DNA of 64,000 nt from JAVJSU01 sp040219275 (GTDB taxonomy: Bacteria; Chloroflexota; Anaerolineae; Aggregatilineales; Phototrophicaceae): positions 248,001-312,000 of the forward strand of contig JAVJSU010000023.1 of the NCBI GenBank assembly GCA_040219275.1. The letters run 5' to 3'. The position numbers and the translations under genes are program-made. Positions 16,794 to 25,146 of this stretch are shown one piece after another. The notes beneath the pieces are model-generated. The model worked only from the letters and a program-made list of their open reading frames with translations. It searched no databases and was not told where the DNA came from. Position 1 is the stretch's first letter, and every line of letters starts with the position of its first letter.

Positions 16794-17641
16794 TGCGGAT
16801 TTTGGTCACAGGTGCAAACGGACGCTTTGGCAGCGGCATGGTGCGGAAATTGGCGCAGGGTGTTTATGCCGCGACCCGTGCAGATTTTGATTTCACTGAT
16901 TTTTCCGCAACCCGCGCCTTTATACACGACTATAAACCAGAAATCATTATCCATCCCGCCGCATGGACGGATGTGGATGGCTGTGCCCGTGAGCCGGAGA
17001 AAGCTATCCAGATTAATGGCTTCGGCACACAGCATATTGCGATTGCCAGTGCGGAAATTGGCTGTGCGATGGTGTATATCAGTAGTAATGAAGTTTTTGA
17101 TGGTCGGCAAGGTGTTCCGTATCGTGAGTACGATACAACCCAGCCCGCCAACCCGTATGGATATAGTAAAATGGTGGGTGAAAGGGCGTTGCTCTCACTA
17201 AATCCGAAGCATTATATCGTCAGGACGGCGTGGTTGTTCGCGCATGGCGGTAAAAATTTTATTCAGGCGATATTTTCTGCGGCAGAGGCGGGTAAACGTC
17301 TGCGAGTCGTCACGGATGAAGTTGCTAATCCCACCTATAATGATGATCTGGTAGACGCGGTGGCATCGCTGATAAAGACAGGACGTTATGGCATTTATCA
17401 TTTTGTGAATTCCGGTGCATGTTCACGCTATACATTTGCGCGCTATATTTTGGACAATTCAGGCTATCCTGACGTTCCGATTGAACCCATCAGTAGCCGT
17501 GAATGGTCACGTCCATCACACCCGCCGACGTATAGCAGTCTCGCAAATATGGCAGGGGAGATGCAGGGGATTACATTGCGGTCGTGGCAAGCCGCAGTGG
17601 ATGCGTTTTTGGAGGCTGAAGGATTATTGAAACGTTCATGA
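16793..17641 (+). CDS. rmlD: dTDP-4-dehydrorhamnose reductase
   Basis: An extended SDR predicted to reduce dTDP-4-keto-rhamnose to dTDP-rhamnose. The 282 residues show the NADPH motif GANGRFG (7-13), the substrate strand IIIHPAAWTDVDGCAREPEK characteristic of RmlD, SSNEVFDG, and the catalytic Tyr122/Lys126 in PYGYSKMVGE. The ATG overlaps the upstream TAA by one base. rmlA and rmlB lie 2-5 kb upstream, but an rmlC epimerase gene is absent from the window. Confidence 0.88.
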   Translation: MRILVTGANGRFGSGMVRKLAQGVYAATRADFDFTDFSATRAFIHDYKPEIIIHPAAWTDVDGCAREPEKAIQINGFGTQHIAIASAEIGCAMVYISSNEVFDGRQGVPYREYDTTQPANPYGYSKMVGERALLSLNPKHYIVRTAWLFAHGGKNFIQAIFSAAEAGKRLRVVTDEVANPTYNDDLVDAVASLIKTGRYGIYHFVNSGACSRYTFARYILDNSGYPDVPIEPISSREWSRPSHPPTYSSLANMAGEMQGITLRSWQAAVDAFLEAEGLLKRS

Positions 17642-17712
17642 TCGTGAGTTCGGGTTTGCGGATCGATGAAATCTCCATTATTATGCGCCGCAGGTTGTAG
17701 AAAAGGCATTGC

Positions 17713-18669
17713 ATGACTGATCCATTATTTTCGGTGATTATTCCTAATTGGAACGGCAAAAAGTTCCTCAAAACCTGTTTGGACGCACTTAATGCCCAAA
17801 CCTATCCCAACATTGAAGTGATTATTGTCGATAACGCTTCTGTGGATGGTTCGCAGGCGTTTGTTCAGGAACATTATCCTCAGGTCACGCTGGTGCAATT
17901 GGCAGAGAATCGTGGATTTACCGGCGCGTGTAATGCGGGTTTTATGGCGGCGCAGGGCGAATTTGTATCACTGTTGAATAATGACACCGAAGTTGATCCA
18001 CAGTGGGTCGAAGTCATCATGGATGGTTTTAGCCGTCATGCTGAGGTTGGGATTGTCGCTAGCAAGATGCTCCTGTTTGAAAAGCGCGATCATATTCACA
18101 CGGCGGGGGATTATTTTACGGTGGATGGCAAGGCGGGCAATCGGGGCGTGTGGCAACGCGATGAAGGGCAATATGACAATGAGGAATTTGTGTTTAGTGC
18201 CTGTGGTGGCTCATCTGCCTATCGCAAAACGATGCTCGACCAAATCGGTATTTTGGATGATGATTTCTTCTTTTCGCTAGAAGATATTGACCTCGCATGG
18301 CGGGCGCAACTTGTCGGTTGGCGCTGTCTTTACACGCCTACAGCTATCGTGTACCATCATCTCTCGGCGACGGGTGGTGGCGTAACAGCTAGTTACCATG
18401 ATGGGCGCAATTTGATTTATGTACTGGTCAAGAATTATCCATCTGCGTTGCTCCGTAAGTATGGCATGTTGGTGCTTAAGGCGCAGGGTAAAATTGCTCT
18501 TGATGCGCTGAGTTCATGGCGTGGAGAAGCCGCTCGTGCCCGTTTGCGCGGTATGGGGGCAGGTCTGCGAGGTATCCCGAAGATGCTACATAAACGCCGT
18601 AGTATTCAACGGACGCGTACTATTTCAATCGAAGAGTTGGAAGCGATGTTATGGCATCCACAGAATTAA
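17713..18669 (+). CDS. Family 2 glycosyltransferase, rhamnosyltransferase-like
   Basis: A 318-residue GT-A transferase. It begins with IIPNWNGKKFLKTCLDAL, has the metal-site region LLNNDTEVDPQW near residue 95, an acceptor loop ACGGSSAYRK, and the catalytic-base EDIDLAWRA. This order matches WbbL-like rhamnosyltransferases, fitting the neighbouring rml genes. No long transmembrane helix is obvious, so it is likely a peripheral membrane enzyme. It overlaps the next glycosyltransferase by about 19 bases. Confidence 0.82.
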   Translation: MTDPLFSVIIPNWNGKKFLKTCLDALNAQTYPNIEVIIVDNASVDGSQAFVQEHYPQVTLVQLAENRGFTGACNAGFMAAQGEFVSLLNNDTEVDPQWVEVIMDGFSRHAEVGIVASKMLLFEKRDHIHTAGDYFTVDGKAGNRGVWQRDEGQYDNEEFVFSACGGSSAYRKTMLDQIGILDDDFFFSLEDIDLAWRAQLVGWRCLYTPTAIVYHHLSATGGGVTASYHDGRNLIYVLVKNYPSALLRKYGMLVLKAQGKIALDALSSWRGEAARARLRGMGAGLRGIPKMLHKRRSIQRTRTISIEELEAMLWHPQN

Positions 18670-19436
18670 CACCCATTAACGAGGAACGGATGACTCCTGA
18701 AACACGCCCGTTATTATCGCTGGTTATCCCTGCTTTTAACGAGGGTGCACCGGATCGTCTGCCGAAGAGCTTACGCGAAATTGTAGCGTTTGCGGATGCA
18801 CAAAATTTCGAGGTTGAAGTTGTGATTGTGAATAACAATAGCAATGATGATACGCTAGAGATTTCACAAAAAATCGCAGAAGAGCATTCATATATTCGCG
18901 TTTTGACTGAAAGCACACAGGGTAAAGGGGCGGCGGTTAAAACGGGTATGCTGGCGGCGACAGGGCAATACCTCTTTATCTGTGATGCGGATTTATCCAT
19001 GCCGATAGAAGAATCCCTCAAGTTTATCCCACCTGCGCTTGAGACTTATGACATCGCGATTGCCTCACGAGAAGCGCCGGGTTCACAACGCATCGGTGAG
19101 CCGGAATTCCGCCATATTATGGGGCGAGTTTTTAACTTTATCGTCAAAGTGATCGCAGTGCGGGGTTTGAACGATACGCAATGCGGGTTTAAATGCTTTA
19201 AACGTGAGGTCGCGCTGGATATTTTCCCGATGCAGACGATTAACGGTTGGGGCTTTGATGTTGAGTTGTTATTTATCGCCCAACAAAAAGGATATAAGAT
19301 CGTCGAAGTGCCGATTACATGGATTTATAAAGACCAATCGAAAATCAAACCCCTCAAAAACTCCATCGACATGCTTCTGGAAACGCTAAAAATTCGCCTG
19401 AATGGATGGCGCGGGCTGTATCATGGCGGCGCTTAA
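18651..19436 (+). CDS. Family 2 glycosyltransferase, polyprenyl-phosphate sugar synthase-like
   Basis: A 261-residue transferase resembling dolichyl/polyprenyl-phosphate glucosyltransferase (ALG5/DPM1 type). The N-terminal LSLVIPAFNEGAPDRLPKSL, the nucleotide strand VVIVNNNSNDDTLE, the CDADLSMP DXD motif and DTQCGFKCFKRE are all diagnostic. It lacks the C-terminal membrane helices of some relatives. It could load a sugar onto undecaprenyl phosphate for export. Start is either ATG 18651 (overlapping the previous gene) or ATG 18690, which has GAGGAACGG before it; the conserved domain begins after both. Confidence 0.82.
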   Translation: MASTELTPINEERMTPETRPLLSLVIPAFNEGAPDRLPKSLREIVAFADAQNFEVEVVIVNNNSNDDTLEISQKIAEEHSYIRVLTESTQGKGAAVKTGMLAATGQYLFICDADLSMPIEESLKFIPPALETYDIAIASREAPGSQRIGEPEFRHIMGRVFNFIVKVIAVRGLNDTQCGFKCFKREVALDIFPMQTINGWGFDVELLFIAQQKGYKIVEVPITWIYKDQSKIKPLKNSIDMLLETLKIRLNGWRGLYHGGA

Positions 19437-20127
19437 ACGCAAAGACCGGACGGCAAGCCTCAAACATGAACGTCACTATTATTCGCTAGGCTATACGCAC
19501 ATCATCGGCATTGATGAAGTCGGACGTGGTCCGTGGGCTGGTCCGGTGACTGCTGGTGCGGTGTGTTTACCGATTGCACGCGATGATTTGTCTAAACTGC
19601 TGAAAGGCGTGCGTGACAGTAAGAAGATGACCGCCCGTCAACGTGAAGCCCTCGACCAGACGATCAAAGATGTGGCGATTACTTGGGGAATTGGGAGCGC
19701 ATCGTCTGAAGAAATTGATGATTTAGGCATCGTCCCCGCAACGCATCTGGCAATGCGTCGTGCTCTTGAGGAAGCCACTAAAGATATTGATTTTGAGCCG
19801 GATGCACTTTTTCTGGACGATATGCTTATGCCGGAATTACGTCATACGCATCAGGTGAGTTTGATCGAAGGGGATAGCCGGACGCTGAGTATCGCCGCCG
19901 CGAGTGTTATCGCTAAAGTGCATCGTGATGAAATCATGCTGGAATTTGATGCAGAATTCCCTCATTATGGCTTTGCCGAGCACAAAGGCTATGGCACGGC
20001 GAAACATTTACAAGCGCTCAAACAATTTGGCATATTACCCATTCATCGACAGTATTATGCGCCGATTCAGGCAATTTTACGTGGTGACGATTCGTTTGAG
20101 TCAGCGGCTGAGGGAGACGAGGCGTGA
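19423..20127 (+). CDS. rnhB: Ribonuclease HII
   Basis: Cleaves RNA in RNA-DNA hybrids and removes misincorporated ribonucleotides. The 234 residues carry the four acidic active-site residues in their motifs: IGIDEVGRGPWAGPVTAGAV (Asp, Glu), LFLDDML (Asp) and ASVIAKVHRDEIM (Asp), plus DSKKMTARQRE. I prefer ATG 19423; an in-frame ATG at 19402 would add seven residues. The start overlaps the preceding glycosyltransferase and the end overlaps the following one by four bases. A housekeeping nuclease is thus embedded in an envelope glycan operon. Confidence 0.93.
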   Translation: MAALKRKDRTASLKHERHYYSLGYTHIIGIDEVGRGPWAGPVTAGAVCLPIARDDLSKLLKGVRDSKKMTARQREALDQTIKDVAITWGIGSASSEEIDDLGIVPATHLAMRRALEEATKDIDFEPDALFLDDMLMPELRHTHQVSLIEGDSRTLSIAAASVIAKVHRDEIMLEFDAEFPHYGFAEHKGYGTAKHLQALKQFGILPIHRQYYAPIQAILRGDDSFESAAEGDEA

Positions 20128-21260
20128 AGTTAGCACTCGTTCATGATTGGTTGAACCAAATTGGCGGGGCGGAAGATGTGCTCAAATCGCTGGTGGATTT
20201 GTACCCACAACGTCCGATTTTTACCAGCATTTACGCGCCTGATGTGATGCCTGATTATTATCAATCATGGGATATTCGGACGTTGTGGTTGGATAAAATG
20301 CCCGTCATTCATCGTCATCATCAACCCTATTTGCCGCTGTATCCGTTGGCTTGGGGCAAGCTCAACTTATCCAACTATGACGTGATACTGAGCAATAAAA
20401 GTGGATTTTGTCACGGCTTAAAACATGATGATGCGACGATTCACATCTGTTATTGTCTCGCTCCGACGCGGTACGTATGGCAGTTAGACGCGTATATCTC
20501 CCGTGAAGGACTGGGTAAGCCTGTTGAATTGGCGTTGCGCCCGCTGGTCAATTGGATGAAACGATGGGATTATAATGCGGCACAGCGCGTCACCCATTTC
20601 ATCGCTATTTCAAGCGAGATTCAAGAGCGCATCAAAACCTATTATGATCGGGACTCGGTGATTATTTATCCGCCTGTAGAAACGGCACGTTTTGATGTTC
20701 ACGCCGAACCAGAAGATTATTTCTTGATAGTCTCGCGCTTGATTCCCTATAAGCGGATTGATCTCGCGGTGCAGGCGGCGACGCGTTTGGGCGTGAAGCT
20801 CAAAATTGGCGGACGTGGACGTGATTTAGATCGGCTGAAAGCGATGGCAGGACCAACTGTCGAGTTTCTTGGCTATGTGCCGGACGAAGATTTACCGGAG
20901 TTAATGGCGAAGTGCAAAGCATTTTTGTTCCCCGGACTTGAAGATTTTGGCATCACCCCTGTGCAGGCGCAGGCCGCAGGAAGACCTGTGATCGCCTATG
21001 GTGGCGGTGGCGCATTAGATACGGTGATTCCCGACAAAACAGGCGAGCACTTTCATGAACTCTCTGTCGAAAGCCTGATGGCGGTGATGGAAAACTTCGA
21101 TGCAGATGCCTACGATGCTGATTTCATGCGAAACCATGCGCGTCGATTTGATGTGAGTGTATTCAACGCGCAAATCACAAGTTTTGTTGAGCAAGCCTAC
21201 CAGGCGTTTGAGTCTTGTGAAGTGTTTACGTGGATTGATCCGATTAAGAATAATGAGTAA
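20124..21260 (+). CDS. Family 4 glycosyltransferase
   Basis: A GT-B retaining transferase of 378 residues. The N terminus (LALVHDWLNQIGGAEDVL) and the C-terminal donor-site block FLFPGLEDFGITPVQAQAAG, with its two glutamate-region residues, are typical of GT4 enzymes such as mannosyltransferases. YFLIVSRLIPYKRIDLAVQA marks the linker into the second Rossmann domain. It starts with GTG, supported by a GGGAGACGAGG purine site, overlapping rnhB by four bases. Sugar specificity is not evident. It adds a residue to the same polysaccharide as the two GT2 enzymes, by inference from position. Confidence 0.87.
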   Translation: MKLALVHDWLNQIGGAEDVLKSLVDLYPQRPIFTSIYAPDVMPDYYQSWDIRTLWLDKMPVIHRHHQPYLPLYPLAWGKLNLSNYDVILSNKSGFCHGLKHDDATIHICYCLAPTRYVWQLDAYISREGLGKPVELALRPLVNWMKRWDYNAAQRVTHFIAISSEIQERIKTYYDRDSVIIYPPVETARFDVHAEPEDYFLIVSRLIPYKRIDLAVQAATRLGVKLKIGGRGRDLDRLKAMAGPTVEFLGYVPDEDLPELMAKCKAFLFPGLEDFGITPVQAQAAGRPVIAYGGGGALDTVIPDKTGEHFHELSVESLMAVMENFDADAYDADFMRNHARRFDVSVFNAQITSFVEQAYQAFESCEVFTWIDPIKNNE

Positions 21261-21266
21261 AAGACG

Positions 21267-21941
21267 ATGGAATTACTTCAAATTTTACGGATATTATTAC
21301 GGCGCTGGTGGATTGTTATTCTGCCGGTTATTGTAGCGGCAATTATTGTCGTGCCGGATTTTTTGCGTGATGCGCCCTCTGCGGGTGGGTTTAACACGAC
21401 AATCCGCTACACGGCGGCGCAGGTGTTGGAGGCGATACCGGAACGCGATGGTGATTTTCAGGATGTGTGGCTCGCCTCTGAATTGGCTGTAAATGCCTTT
21501 ACCGATTGGGTGCGTACTGGAAGTTTTAAAGACGATGTCGCAGAGGTTGCCGCGCAAAATGGGGTTGAGGTCAATTCTGCCGCATTAGGATTAGCGGCGG
21601 ATAACGCACGCAGTATCGGGCAGGTCTTCTTGAGTTATCCCGTAGAAAATGATCTGGCAGTTGTTGTTAATTCGGCAATAGAGGTGCTACAAACGCGAAA
21701 TCAGGATTACTTCCCGCAATTGGGTGGTGTATCGGCAACAGTAGTAGTTCTTGATGCACCTGTGATCACTGCCGCTCCGCCTCCGCTGACGGATCGCTTT
21801 GGGGCGATTATCCGGCTTGGTGTGGCGCTATTTGCCGGAGTCGGGCTGGCATTCCTCGTAGAATACCTCGACCCGACTCTGCGTACAAAGGATGATTTAG
21901 AGGCGCTGGGAATTCCGGTGATTACGTCGATTCCGCGCTGA
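21267..21941 (+). CDS. Second Wzz-like chain-length determinant, no kinase
   Basis: A 224-residue protein with a membrane helix near residues 14-31 (WWIVILPVIVAAIIVV), an extracytoplasmic domain, and a second helix near 180-200. The end, LEALGIPVITSIPR, is the cytoplasmic segment that precedes the kinase domain in fused Wzc proteins, and it mirrors the end of the Wzz protein at 9239. No kinase gene follows. It begins six bases after the GT4 gene. Its stop overlaps the convergent minus-strand gene by 20 bases. Confidence 0.72.
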   Translation: MELLQILRILLRRWWIVILPVIVAAIIVVPDFLRDAPSAGGFNTTIRYTAAQVLEAIPERDGDFQDVWLASELAVNAFTDWVRTGSFKDDVAEVAAQNGVEVNSAALGLAADNARSIGQVFLSYPVENDLAVVVNSAIEVLQTRNQDYFPQLGGVSATVVVLDAPVITAAPPPLTDRFGAIIRLGVALFAGVGLAFLVEYLDPTLRTKDDLEALGIPVITSIPR

Positions 21942-22275
21942 TATAGTCTTCGTGCTCGTCGTATTCTACATAATCGACGGGGGCGTACTCCTCACGCATG
22001 TAGTGTTCACGTAATTCGTTGCTGTGGAAATACCATGCGACAGCGAGCGCCGCTACCACAAAGCCCGTTCCGATGAGAAAGCCGAAAAAGATGGCTTGCA
22101 CATCCATCATGTCCGAGTTCATTGAGGACAGGGTAAGCATCATCGCAACCGTACCGGCGACAATACCAACAGCGGCGGCAACACCAGGATTCACCCATCT
22201 ACGGCGAACAGTGATGTACATGCCCACGATAATCAGACTAAAAATCATAAAGTAAATTAAGGATGCGCCTTGCAT
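21922..22275 (-). CDS. Small three-helix membrane protein
   Basis: A 117-residue protein with three predicted membrane helices (about residues 5-23, 32-53 and 64-84) and an acidic, Tyr/Glu-rich cytoplasmic tail. It is not recognised. A GGGGAG site nine bases before the ATG lies in the end of the cyclase gene, so the two are cotranscribed. The 3' end overlaps the convergent Wzz-like gene by 20 bases. Confidence 0.6.
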   Translation of the reverse strand: MQGASLIYFMIFSLIIVGMYITVRRRWVNPGVAAAVGIVAGTVAMMLTLSSMNSDMMDVQAIFFGFLIGTGFVVAALAVAWYFHSNELREHYMREEYAPVDYVEYDEHEDYISAEST

Positions 22276-22280
22276 CGGAT

Positions 22281-22919
22281 TTATCTCCCCGACTCATTGA
22301 GTGTTTTCAAAATGGCACGCACGGGTGATCCGCACGCGAGATCAAGTTTTAAGGGTAGGGCAATCAATTCATAATCCCCATCGGGGACATCGCGTAATAA
22401 AACGGTCTCGAGATTCACTATGTTATAGCGCCTTAACGCATGATGACATGGTAAATCTTTACTATCAAAGGCATCTACCGACGGTGAGTCTAAGCCAATT
22501 AACCGGATGTTGAGCGTGCTTAACCATTCGATCAATTCTGCACTGAGATACGGGAATGCTTCTGCCCATTCGTTATCGGGTAAGTCGCTCACATGACTAT
22601 GGATAAGCAGGCGTTCCGCGTTGCTGAGGTCAACATGGGCGAAATCCTCCGGCAATAACACCCCATCGCGTTTGGCAACAGTGACCACTTTGGCGCGTCC
22701 GATGTAGTGCGTGAGTGGCATGGTTGCGGGATGTGCGCCATCTTTTGTGTAGTGATAATACGCGTCTGCATGTGTTCCTGTGTGTGCGCTCAAATTGAGT
22801 GTCGTCAGGTTGACTGCATCGCCATCTTTAATTTTCAAGACCGCGTTTGCGCTAAAGGGTGTATCACCGGGCCAAACGCTCAGCGCAGGTGTGACGGTTC
22901 GCGTAATATCGTATATCAT
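22281..22919 (-). CDS. Cyclase-family metal-dependent hydrolase
   Basis: A 212-residue member of the cyclase/kynurenine formamidase-like family (PF04199). The metal-binding motif HTGTHAD appears near residue 45, preceded by the VWPGDTPF loop, and a second part GLDSPSVDAFDSKDLPCHH supplies further ligands. These match KynB-type arylformamidases and related dehydratases. No other tryptophan-degradation gene is nearby, so the substrate is uncertain. I prefer the ATG at 22919; an in-frame GTG at 22928 adds three residues. It is divergent from the DUF4177-like gene. Confidence 0.8.
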   Translation of the reverse strand: MIYDITRTVTPALSVWPGDTPFSANAVLKIKDGDAVNLTTLNLSAHTGTHADAYYHYTKDGAHPATMPLTHYIGRAKVVTVAKRDGVLLPEDFAHVDLSNAERLLIHSHVSDLPDNEWAEAFPYLSAELIEWLSTLNIRLIGLDSPSVDAFDSKDLPCHHALRRYNIVNLETVLLRDVPDGDYELIALPLKLDLACGSPVRAILKTLNESGR

Positions 22920-23003
22920 CGTGCCCACACAATAATCAAAATTAGACTATCTTTAATTATAGACGGGGTTTTTACAGATAAGAGATAACAAATTGTTTGT
23001 AAA

Positions 23004-23033
23004 TTGTTGTACTTGCTTCACACAGGCTAAAAT
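23004..23033 (+). promoter_or_regulatory. Possible promoter of the small DUF4177-like gene
   Basis: TTGTTG (23004-23009) and TAAAAT (23028-23033) lie 18 bases apart, about 58 bases before the start codon. This is a moderate match to a sigma-70-type promoter. Confidence 0.4.
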
Positions 23034-23090
23034 AAGCGGCATTGCAGTCATTTTGAGATGGTACTATTGAGATCATAATGAAAAGGATTG

Positions 23091-23279
23091 ATGACTATGG
23101 CTAAGAAAATTAAGATCGTGAACTTTATTGATGACCGTGAAGGGCGCGAAGATGCTGAAAAGCAATTGGAGAGTCTGGTAAATGATGGTTGGGAAATTAA
23201 AGGTGCTGGTGGGGGTAACGGTGCTGGTTTAGTCTGGGGATTTGTCGTCTTGCAAAAAGATGATGCCGACGAGGGATAA
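23091..23279 (+). CDS. Small DUF4177-like protein
   Basis: A 62-residue protein. The pattern of an N-terminal strand (KIKIVNFID), a helix (DAEKQLESLVNDGWEI), a glycine-rich turn and a final strand (WGFVVLQKD) resembles the small DUF4177 fold. An AAAAGGATTG site precedes ATG 23091; an in-frame ATG at 23097 is also possible. It stands alone with its own probable promoter. Function is unknown. Confidence 0.6.
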   Translation: MTMAKKIKIVNFIDDREGREDAEKQLESLVNDGWEIKGAGGGNGAGLVWGFVVLQKDDADEG

Positions 23280-23356
23280 GATTTGCCGATATTGAAGTTC
23301 CCATGCAAATCGTACACTGTAACCGCATCTAATTATTGGTTCTTGGAGACTAAAAA

Positions 23357-24127
23357 ATGAGTGATTTATTTGACCTGAGCGGCAAAGTTGCCATTGTCAC
23401 CGGTGCATCCCGTGGGATTGGTCTGGCGATTGCCAACCGATTGGCTGAGGCAGGCGCGAAGGTTGTGTTATCTAGCCGAAAGCAAGAGTCGCTGGAAGAA
23501 GTTTCTACGGAGTTCACAAGTAAGGGCTACGAAACCACACCGATTGCCGCCCATAATGGTGATAAAGACGCTCTACAAGCGTTGGTTGCCCAAACCGTAG
23601 AGACATATGGCACCGTTGATATTCTCGTGAATAATGCGGCGACCAACCCCCATTTTGGGACGATTCTTGAGTCTGAAGATAGCATGTGGCAGAAGACGCT
23701 GGAGGTCAATTTGATGGGAAACTTCTGGCTGACGCAAGCCTGCGTGCCTTACATGCGTGAGCGTGGCGGTGGTAAGATTGTCAATGTTGCGTCTGTAAAT
23801 GGCATTCGTCCGGGATCGTTTCAGGGGATTTATAGCATCACAAAAGCCGCGGTGATTAGCCTGACTCAGACTTTGGCGATGGAATTGGGGTCTGATAATA
23901 TTCAGGTGAATGCAATCGCGCCCGGATTGGTCAAAACGAAATTTGCACAGGCAATCTGGGAGAATGATACGTTGTTGGATGGCATTACTGTTCGTACACC
24001 GCTTCAGCGCATTGGCGAACCGGATGAAATTGCTGGAATGGCGTTGTATTTGTCATCACCTGCATCGAACTTTGCTACCGGACAGGTATTTGTAGTCGAT
24101 GGTGGTGTCACTGTGCCGATGTTGTAA
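23357..24127 (+). CDS. Short-chain dehydrogenase/reductase
   Basis: A classical SDR of 256 residues. It shows VTGASRGIGLAIANRL (cofactor), VNNAATNPH, the catalytic Ser in NVASVNGI, Tyr/Lys in YSITKAAVISL, and a C-terminal VFVVDGGVTVPML. It resembles FabG and glucose-dehydrogenase-like enzymes; the substrate cannot be fixed. The basic residues after the first strand suggest NADP preference. A TTGGAGACTAAAAA site precedes the ATG. It appears monocistronic or joined to the following membrane protein gene. Confidence 0.85.
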   Translation: MSDLFDLSGKVAIVTGASRGIGLAIANRLAEAGAKVVLSSRKQESLEEVSTEFTSKGYETTPIAAHNGDKDALQALVAQTVETYGTVDILVNNAATNPHFGTILESEDSMWQKTLEVNLMGNFWLTQACVPYMRERGGGKIVNVASVNGIRPGSFQGIYSITKAAVISLTQTLAMELGSDNIQVNAIAPGLVKTKFAQAIWENDTLLDGITVRTPLQRIGEPDEIAGMALYLSSPASNFATGQVFVVDGGVTVPML

Positions 24128-24206
24128 GGAATTATCAGTAGACAGTTTTCAGTTAACAGTATTTTTAAGCATGGATCGGTGGTTAATTTAACCGTAAGGG
24201 GGAAAC

Positions 24207-24662
24207 TTGCGATTCGTACTGTACACGGAGTTGACCGTTTCGCAGTGCATGAAGGCATTAAACGAGCGGATGGAACTAAAGCCGACCAAAACACGCCCGG
24301 AAATAAAGGGATGGACGAAGAAAGATGGGCAGTTTTCCATCTCTGTGACCTTGCCCGTACTTATGAGGATCAAAAGGACGACGCGCATGAGTGGTTCGGC
24401 GACCCGAGAAGCCGGAAGCACCGTTATTCGAGGGTATGTATCCGATGGGGTGAGTCCGCAATGGCAACGGATTATCTTCGTCGTGCTACTTTTGATGTGT
24501 CTGGCAATGCTTGCCGCTGGACAGCCGTTCTTAGCACTCGCCTCACTGGTGGTGGGTGCGGCGACCTTTATTCCACTGATCGGTGATTATCATAACAGCG
24601 ATGTCTTGCTGATTGACGTAGAACGGTTACTCAAAGCGTCGCCCAAACCCAAGAAAAAATAG
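24207..24662 (+). CDS. Two-helix membrane protein of unknown function
   Basis: A 151-residue protein. Residues 1-80 are soluble and basic, resembling a small alpha/beta domain (ERMELKPTKTRPEIKGW). Residues 86-125 form two adjacent membrane helices, and the C terminus is Lys/Pro-rich. The start is TTG, chosen because a strong AAGGGGG ribosome site lies just before it and no ATG fits. Not recognised as a known family. It converges with the tyrosine phosphatase gene with a two-base gap. Confidence 0.6.
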   Translation: MRFVLYTELTVSQCMKALNERMELKPTKTRPEIKGWTKKDGQFSISVTLPVLMRIKRTTRMSGSATREAGSTVIRGYVSDGVSPQWQRIIFVVLLLMCLAMLAAGQPFLALASLVVGAATFIPLIGDYHNSDVLLIDVERLLKASPKPKKK

Positions 24663-24664
24663 AC

Positions 24665-25144
24665 TCATAGCTTATGTTGCTTGCGGATATGGTTGAGCAG
24701 AGCTTCACCCCCGCGTTCAACCAAACTAAATACATGCTCAAATCCGCCTGTATAATAAGGATCGGGAACCTCGGTTTCTGTGACCGTGCCGGCTTCGTTG
24801 GCATAGTGAAGAAATAGGTTGATTTCGGCATTGTGTGCGTCTTTATCGAAATTGCGTTGAATATGATCAAAATTGCTCGCATCCATCCCCAGCACATAAT
24901 CAAAGGTGATCAGGTCATCGGGCTTAAATTGGCGTGCTCGTCCATCGTAAGGAATGTCGTGTTTTTTGAGGGTTGAACGCGTTCCGGGGTGGGCGGTTTC
25001 GCCGATATGCCAGCCGCCTGTACCTGCTGAATCCACCTTGATCTTATCGTCAAGCCCCGCATTTTTGACCTGAGCTTGAAATACAGCATCTGCCATTGGC
25101 GAACGGCAGATATTTCCTAAGCAAACGAAGAGCACATTAATCAT
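24665..25144 (-). CDS. Low-molecular-weight protein-tyrosine phosphatase
   Basis: A 159-residue phosphatase. The P-loop CLGNICRS has nucleophile Cys8 and Arg14, and the general acid lies in VPDPYYTGGFEHVF. Bacterial members of this family (Wzb, Etp, PtpA) commonly dephosphorylate BY-kinases and sugar-synthesis enzymes. Such a kinase is encoded at 9952. The start lies two bases after the bactofilin stop, so the two genes share a transcript. Confidence 0.92.
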   Translation of the reverse strand: MINVLFVCLGNICRSPMADAVFQAQVKNAGLDDKIKVDSAGTGGWHIGETAHPGTRSTLKKHDIPYDGRARQFKPDDLITFDYVLGMDASNFDHIQRNFDKDAHNAEINLFLHYANEAGTVTETEVPDPYYTGGFEHVFSLVERGGEALLNHIRKQHKL

Positions 25145-25146
25145 GA

